This document shows, piece by piece, positions 59,995 to 64,000 of a DNA stretch of 64,000 nt (positions are counted from its first letter, which is position 1; the number at the start of each line of letters is the position of its first letter). Both the position numbers and the translations under genes were made by a program. The notes under the pieces are model-generated. The model had not been told where the DNA came from. It saw nothing but the letters and a program-made list of their open reading frames with translations, and searched no databases. This stretch comes from Poriferisodalis sp022821985 (lineage in GTDB: Bacteria > Actinomycetota > Acidimicrobiia > Acidimicrobiales > Poriferisodalaceae), in NCBI RefSeq assembly GCF_965219595.1, contig NZ_OZ244781.1:2108001-2172000 (forward strand), written 5' to 3'.

Positions 59995-60437
59995 CCGGAC
60001 CCCGAAAGCGTGATCGGCGGCGCGGTGGTGGTGGGCAGCAGCGGCGGGAGGACGGGGTCGGTGGCGGGAGCGATGGTGAGTGCGGGCCCGGCATCGGGGT
60101 CGGGTGGCGGCGGGATCAGAAGAATCTGGCCGACGAAGATCTTGGTGGGGTCGGCGATGTTGTTGACCCGCACCAGGTCGTTCAGGTGAATGCCGTACCG
60201 GTCGGCAATCTGGATCAGCGTGTCGCCGCGCACCACCGTGTACGGCGTCAGCACCGGGGGTTCGGTCGTGGTGGCCGGTGCCACCGTGGGCGCAGGAGCG
60301 GTTGTGGCGGATGCCTGGGTGCGAGACTCGCCCGGCAGCAGCGTGCACCCGATTGCCATGCCCGAAGCCGCGACAGCGATCACCACGGTCATTGCTCGCC
60401 GGCGCCGTGAGCAGGAGCAGTCACTGGCCTTCGTCAC
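59991..60437 (-). CDS. LysM-domain lipoprotein (second of two)
   Basis: 148 residues from GTG 60437, four bases inside the upstream LysM gene. N-terminal RRRR then hydrophobic stretch to the lipobox AIGC. A Thr/Ala/Pro-rich tether precedes the LysM domain TVVRGDTLIQIADRYGIHLNDLVRVNNIADPTKIFVGQILLIP. A proline/thr-rich tail follows. It likely binds peptidoglycan or chitin-like glycans at the cell surface. Confidence 0.85.
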   Translation of the reverse strand: MTKASDCSCSRRRRAMTVVIAVAASGMAIGCTLLPGESRTQASATTAPAPTVAPATTTEPPVLTPYTVVRGDTLIQIADRYGIHLNDLVRVNNIADPTKIFVGQILLIPPPPDPDAGPALTIAPATDPVLPPLLPTTTAPPITLSGSG

Positions 60438-60793
60438 TGTGAGCTGTTGGCGCCGACCACGGTCGGCGGGATGACGAGCTGCTCCCCGATGCGGAGCAGC
60501 GTGTCTTCCTTGCCGTTCTCTTCCATGAGCGCTTGGACGGAGACGCCGAATCCGTTGGCGATCTTGCTGAGGGTGTCGCCCGGCTGCACCACGTAGATGC
60601 GACGCTGCGGAGGCGGCGCCGCGATGGTCGTGGTGGTGAGCTGCGGGCGCAGCGTCGTGAGCACGGGAAGGGTCGTCGGGATCGGCTCTGCCTCCGGCTC
60701 GGAGGCACAGGCGCCGCCTATCGCAGCCACGGCCACCAGTGCGGCAGCGAGCCGTCCAGCGCATGCGGCACCTGCCCCACGTCGTCGAGGCAT
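60434..60793 (-). CDS. LysM-domain lipoprotein (first of two)
   Basis: 119 residues. Lipobox GGAC after a hydrophobic segment (LAAALVAVAAIGGAC). Thr/Pro-rich tether, then LysM YVVQPGDTLSKIANGFGVSVQALMEENGKEDTLLRIGEQLVIPP. It is three bases after map and overlaps the next LysM gene by 4 bases. Two consecutive LysM proteins with similar build but different tethers suggest a duplicated pair. Confidence 0.85.
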   Translation of the reverse strand: MPRRRGAGAACAGRLAAALVAVAAIGGACASEPEAEPIPTTLPVLTTLRPQLTTTTIAAPPPQRRIYVVQPGDTLSKIANGFGVSVQALMEENGKEDTLLRIGEQLVIPPTVVGANSSQ

Positions 60794-60796
60794 GGC

Positions 60797-61807
60797 TCAG
60801 TCGGTTCGAACGGCCGCTGTGTGGAGCTGCCGGGGCCAGGCATCGGGATCGGGCCGGCTCGCGGCGCTGGCGGAGAGAAACGGCTGTGGCTCGTCGTCGG
60901 TCACGGTCAGCAGTTCGGCGCCGTCAGCGGTGACCAGCACCGTGTGTTCGAACTGCGCGGTGCGGCTGCGATCGGCCGTCATGGCAGTCCAGCCGTCAGG
61001 CCAGAGCTGGGCGCGTGGTGTGCCCGCCGTGATCATCGGCTCCACGGTGAAGGTCATGCCTTCGACCAGTTCGGTTCGCGCAGAGGGGTCGAAGTAGTGC
61101 GGGATGTTGGGCAGCCGGTGGAAGATCTGCCCGATGCCGTGACCGACGAACTCGCGCACCACGCCGTACCCCTCGGACTCTGCCCGAGCCTGGATGGCGC
61201 GTCCGATGTCGCACACTTGGGCTCCTGGCCGAACCGCAGCGATGCCGTGGTACATGGATTCGCGTGTGACCTCGACGAGCCGCTGCGACGTCTCGTCGAC
61301 ATCGCCCACCAAGAACGTCTCGGAGTGGTCACCGTGCACGCCGCCGACGTAGATCGTGACATCGCAGTTCACGATGTCGCCGTCGCGCAGCTGCCGGTCA
61401 TCGGGGATGCCGTGACAGATGATCTCGTTGGCCGAGGTGCACAGCGACTTCGGGAAGCCGTTGTAGTTGAGCGGGCTCGGGTAGCCGCCTTCGGCAATGC
61501 ATGCCTCGTGGCAGACCTCGTCGAGATGATCGCTGGTGACGCCCGGAGCGATCTCGGCGGCCACGGCCCTCAGCACGCGCCGCGCAGCCGAGCCTGCCGA
61601 CCGCATGGCGTCGATCGTGGCGTGGTCGGAGGGCTCCACGCCGCTCGGGGCCGGCGAGGGCTTGCCGCTGAGCGCGTAGGGCGGCAACTCGATGTGCGCG
61701 GGCACCGCCCGGCGTGGCGAAACCAAGCCGGCAACTACTGGCTCGAAGCCAGAAGGCCTCATGCGCGCTGCTGGCACTCGACGCTTGCGCCTGCCCATCG
61801 TGGTCAC
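60797..61807 (-). CDS. map: Methionine aminopeptidase, type I
   Basis: 336 residues; an N-terminal extension of about 60 residues precedes the fold, as in some actinobacterial MAPs, with a basic start (MGRRKRRVPAARMRP). Metal ligands are all present: NCDVTIYVGGVHGDHSETF (two Asp), EFVGHGIGQIFH (His), MTFTVEPMI (Glu), and AQFEHTVLV (Glu). It removes the initiator Met from new proteins. It heads an apparent operon with two LysM lipoproteins and a PAP2 phosphatase. Confidence 0.92.
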   Translation of the reverse strand: MTTMGRRKRRVPAARMRPSGFEPVVAGLVSPRRAVPAHIELPPYALSGKPSPAPSGVEPSDHATIDAMRSAGSAARRVLRAVAAEIAPGVTSDHLDEVCHEACIAEGGYPSPLNYNGFPKSLCTSANEIICHGIPDDRQLRDGDIVNCDVTIYVGGVHGDHSETFLVGDVDETSQRLVEVTRESMYHGIAAVRPGAQVCDIGRAIQARAESEGYGVVREFVGHGIGQIFHRLPNIPHYFDPSARTELVEGMTFTVEPMITAGTPRAQLWPDGWTAMTADRSRTAQFEHTVLVTADGAELLTVTDDEPQPFLSASAASRPDPDAWPRQLHTAAVRTD

Positions 61808-61860
61808 GCTACCCGTGGGTCAGGGGTGCTCTGTGATCGTGCCGCCTGCCCAGCGCGCGA

Positions 61861-63132
61861 TCAGTCGCCGAGCTCGCCGGGCACTTCGTCATTGTGCTCG
61901 CCGAGCTCGCCGAGCACTTCGTCATTGTGCTCGCCGAGCTTGGGAGCGCGGCGGTAGATACCCGGCGGCGTGGCGCTCATGCGAATCGGCGGCGCGATCT
62001 GGACGATCGGCCGGCCCACCGGTTGCTCCACCGCCACCAGCATGTCGCGGGCTGCGACATGGGGATCGGTGAACAGGTCGCCAGGGTGGTTGACCGGGCC
62101 GCACGGCACCTTGCCGCCGATGGCCGCGATGACCTCCGCATTGGTGAGCGTTGCGGCCCACTCGGTCAGTGCCGTGATGATCTCGTCGCGATGGTGGTAG
62201 CGCGCTCGCAAGGTGCGGGTCTCTTCAGCCCAGGCCCACTCGGGTCGGCCCATCGCAACCGCCAGCTCGCGCCAGTGGTTGTCGGTGGGGGCGCCGATGG
62301 CGATGGCCCCGTCGATGGTGTCGAAGATGTCGAACGGCACGATGTACTGGTTCTTGTTGCCGCTCGGTGGGGTGTCAGGCTGGCCCATCACGCTGTAGCG
62401 GGTGACCCCGACTTCGCTGAGCGCCATTACCGCGTCGACCATCGACACGTCCACGAACTGGCCCTCCCCCGTCCGCTGAGCATGGAAGAGCGCCGCCAGC
62501 ACGCCCATGGCGCCAATAGTGCCGGGATAGGTGTCGCCGATGTAGGGACCCACGACGTGCCGATCGTCGGGACCGCTGCCAGTGGCCGAGACCATGCCAG
62601 ACATCGCTTGGGCCACGACGTCGTACGCCGGCCAGTCCACGTACGGGCTCTCTCCCGAACGCGGGTCGCCGAAGCCGCGGATGGCGCCATAGACGAGCTT
62701 CGGGTTGCGCTCGTGGAGCACCTCCCAGCCCACTCCGAGCGCATCCATCACGCCGGCGCGCATGTTCTCGACGAGTGCATCGGCGGTGTCGACGAGCTGC
62801 AGGAATTGCTCCCGCTGATCGTCGTCGGTGAGGTCGAGCGCGATGCCTCGCTTGTTGCGGTTGTAGTTGGCGAAACCGGCGCCGAAGTTCCGCTCCGTGT
62901 CTTCGCGGGTGTACGGCGGCATCTTGCGTGCGAGCTCGCCCCGCGGCGGCTCCACTTTGATGACATCGGCGCCCAGGTCGGCCAGCATCATCGTCGACCA
63001 CGGCCCGGCCAGCGCGTGAGTGCAGTCGATGATGCGGACACCTTGGAGCGGGCCCGAGTTCTGGGCAGCCATCGGGGCCGCCCGCTCGTGCGCAGTCAGG
63101 TGCTCTTCATCGGGTGGGTCCAGCAGTGCCAT
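61861..63132 (-). CDS. CaiB/BaiF CoA-transferase with 11-residue C-terminal repeats
   Basis: 423 residues from ATG 63132, with AAGGG upstream. Motifs: RIIDCTHALAGPWSTMMLADLGADVIKVEPPRGE, NRNKRGIALDLTDDDQREQF, PKLVYGAIRGFGDPRSGESP, FVDVSMVDAVMAL, and VPCGPVNHPGDLFTDPHVAARDML. The C-terminus (residues 400-423) is a two-fold 11-residue repeat LGEHNDEVLGE, encoded by a 33-bp tandem DNA repeat. The main fold should transfer CoA in acyl-CoA catabolism. It overlaps no gene; the enoyl-CoA hydratase upstream (37 bases) is in the same direction. Confidence 0.9.
   Translation of the reverse strand: MALLDPPDEEHLTAHERAAPMAAQNSGPLQGVRIIDCTHALAGPWSTMMLADLGADVIKVEPPRGELARKMPPYTREDTERNFGAGFANYNRNKRGIALDLTDDDQREQFLQLVDTADALVENMRAGVMDALGVGWEVLHERNPKLVYGAIRGFGDPRSGESPYVDWPAYDVVAQAMSGMVSATGSGPDDRHVVGPYIGDTYPGTIGAMGVLAALFHAQRTGEGQFVDVSMVDAVMALSEVGVTRYSVMGQPDTPPSGNKNQYIVPFDIFDTIDGAIAIGAPTDNHWRELAVAMGRPEWAWAEETRTLRARYHHRDEIITALTEWAATLTNAEVIAAIGGKVPCGPVNHPGDLFTDPHVAARDMLVAVEQPVGRPIVQIAPPIRMSATPPGIYRRAPKLGEHNDEVLGELGEHNDEVPGELGD
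61867..61940. repeat. 33-bp tandem repeat at the 3' end of a CoA-transferase gene
   Basis: Two units of 33 bases (61867-61899 and 61900-61932) share GAGCTCGCCG and GCACTTCGTC with one base difference, and a partial third (to 61940). They lie immediately before the stop and encode GEHNDEVLGEL twice. The sequence is unrelated to R1 and to the 751 array, but the period is the same. Confidence 0.9.
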
Positions 63133-63169
63133 GTCGTCGCCCTTCTGAGGTTCTGATGTGGTGCCGTGG

Positions 63170-63967
63170 TCAGGCGAAGTTCGGGCGGCGCTTCTCGACG
63201 ATGGCGGCGTGGCCCTCCCGCACATCGGCACCTGTGAAGCCCAGCATCTCCAGCGCGGCAGACGTGTCGAAGATGGGCCCTGCCATACGCATCCAGTTGT
63301 TGAGGCTGTACTTCGTCCAGCGGATGGCGCTCTGGCTGCCCCCCGCCAGTCTGCGGGCGACCGCAAAGGCCTCGTCGAGCACGGCATCGTCGTCGACCAC
63401 CTTGCTGACGAGGCCCATGTCGTCGGCCTCCTCGCCCGTGATCGTGTCGCAGGTCAGCAGGTAGTACTTCGACTTGGCCATACCGCACAGGATCGGCCAC
63501 ACGATCGCGGCGTGATCCCCGGCGGCGACGCCGAGCTTGGTGTGCCCGTCCACGATCCGCGCGCTGCGCCCGGCGATGGAGATGTCGGCCATCAGCGCCG
63601 CCGCCAGACCGGCTCCGACGGCAACGCCCTCGATCGCCGAGACGATGATCTTGGAGCAGTTGATCATGTTGTAGACGATGTCTCGCGCCTCGCGCAGTGC
63701 CCGCTGGCGCGTCTCGAAGTCGTCCATGATCTCCTGGATCATGTCCAGGTCGCCGCCGGCGGAGAACGTGCCGTTGGCGCCCCGGATGACGGCCACCCGG
63801 GTGTCAGGATCGTCGTCGACTGCCCGCCAGACATCGGCCAGCGCCAGGTGCTTCGGCGCATCCACCGAATTCAGCCGACCTGGCGTGTCGATCACAATCT
63901 CGAGCACGCCGTCGTCGTCGGGACCGGTGATCTGCAGCGCGGAGAAGGGGGCGTAGCGGTCGTTCAT
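63170..63967 (-). CDS. Enoyl-CoA hydratase/isomerase family protein
   Basis: 265 residues. Crotonase fold: GVLEIVIDTPGRLNSVDAPKH, oxyanion strand GTFSAGGDLDMIQEIMDD, second oxyanion helix SAIEGVAVGAGLAAALMADISIAGRSARIVDGHTKLG, and the C-terminal MLGFTGADVREGHAAIVEKRRPNF. Catalytic Glu residues: the position in GVAVGAG is Val/Gly rather than Glu, so the reaction is uncertain. Upstream edge of the window; operon with the CoA-transferase. Confidence 0.88.
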   Translation of the reverse strand: MNDRYAPFSALQITGPDDDGVLEIVIDTPGRLNSVDAPKHLALADVWRAVDDDPDTRVAVIRGANGTFSAGGDLDMIQEIMDDFETRQRALREARDIVYNMINCSKIIVSAIEGVAVGAGLAAALMADISIAGRSARIVDGHTKLGVAAGDHAAIVWPILCGMAKSKYYLLTCDTITGEEADDMGLVSKVVDDDAVLDEAFAVARRLAGGSQSAIRWTKYSLNNWMRMAGPIFDTSAALEMLGFTGADVREGHAAIVEKRRPNFA

Positions 63968-64000
63968 GGCGCCCGAAGCTAGTTGTTCGGGGTGGCAGTC

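Overview
The window is high-GC DNA with G/C-ending codons, GTG starts and many 4-bp gene overlaps. Its gene content points to an actinobacterium: mycothiol S-conjugate amidase, a mycothiol-type maleylpyruvate isomerase fold protein, three F420/LLM-type flavin oxidoreductases, actinobacterial DapD, and an ImuA/ImuB/DnaE2 mutasome. Abundant CoA-ester genes (acyl-CoA dehydrogenases, CaiB/BaiF transferases, MaoC hydratases, enoyl-CoA hydratases) and a WR-L-type secreted repeat domain suggest an uncultured Acidimicrobiia-like heterotroph. The class is inference; no rRNA or tRNA gene was seen.

Layout. 1-15 kb: the 3' -truncated start of an acyl-CoA dehydrogenase, a NifU-N-like protein, a 33-bp tandem array and a cupin; then imuA-imuB, a coiled-coil M15 carboxypeptidase, an FAH-family enzyme, two amidases and dnaE2 behind two perfect SOS boxes. 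15-24 kb: a thioredoxin-like lipoprotein, an MgtE/SLC41-type transporter with a PhoU/RCK_C regulator, a large secreted protein with a near-identical internal duplication, mca plus an SCP2 protein, a catalytically degenerate YdjC/ChbG homologue and a membrane-anchored nuclease. 24-35 kb: thiolase, enoyl-CoA hydratase, a triple RidA protein, a fused double MaoC protein, acyl-CoA dehydrogenase, CoA-transferase, an amidohydrolase and DapD. 35-44 kb: M16 lipoprotein protease, nitronate monooxygenase, SDR, and a zinc uptake locus (permease and His-rich binding protein on minus; ATPase and Fur/Zur regulator on plus) around a candidate operator.

44-64 kb: a phosphoribosyltransferase, a compositionally distinct two-gene HNH nuclease module, nitroreductase, a polytopic membrane protein, catabolic enzymes (hydratase, RidA, DUF1330, TauD, enolase-superfamily, MFS), a DUF3237 protein, MDMPI-fold protein, LLM enzymes, a split MaoC pair, MsrA, a map-LysM-LysM-PAP2 operon, and CoA-transferase plus enoyl-CoA hydratase at the right edge.

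The most unusual signal is repeat biology. Three unrelated tandem arrays all have a 33-bp period. One family, with a palindromic core, is inserted in-frame at several places inside both imuA and imuB, always encoding the same 11-residue peptide pattern, with degenerate traces in dnaE2. A second, about 110-bp dispersed element lies between genes and once inside an amidase, where it adds about 40 residues in frame. The secreted repeat protein begins with a nine-C tract straight after its start codon, a possible slippage switch.
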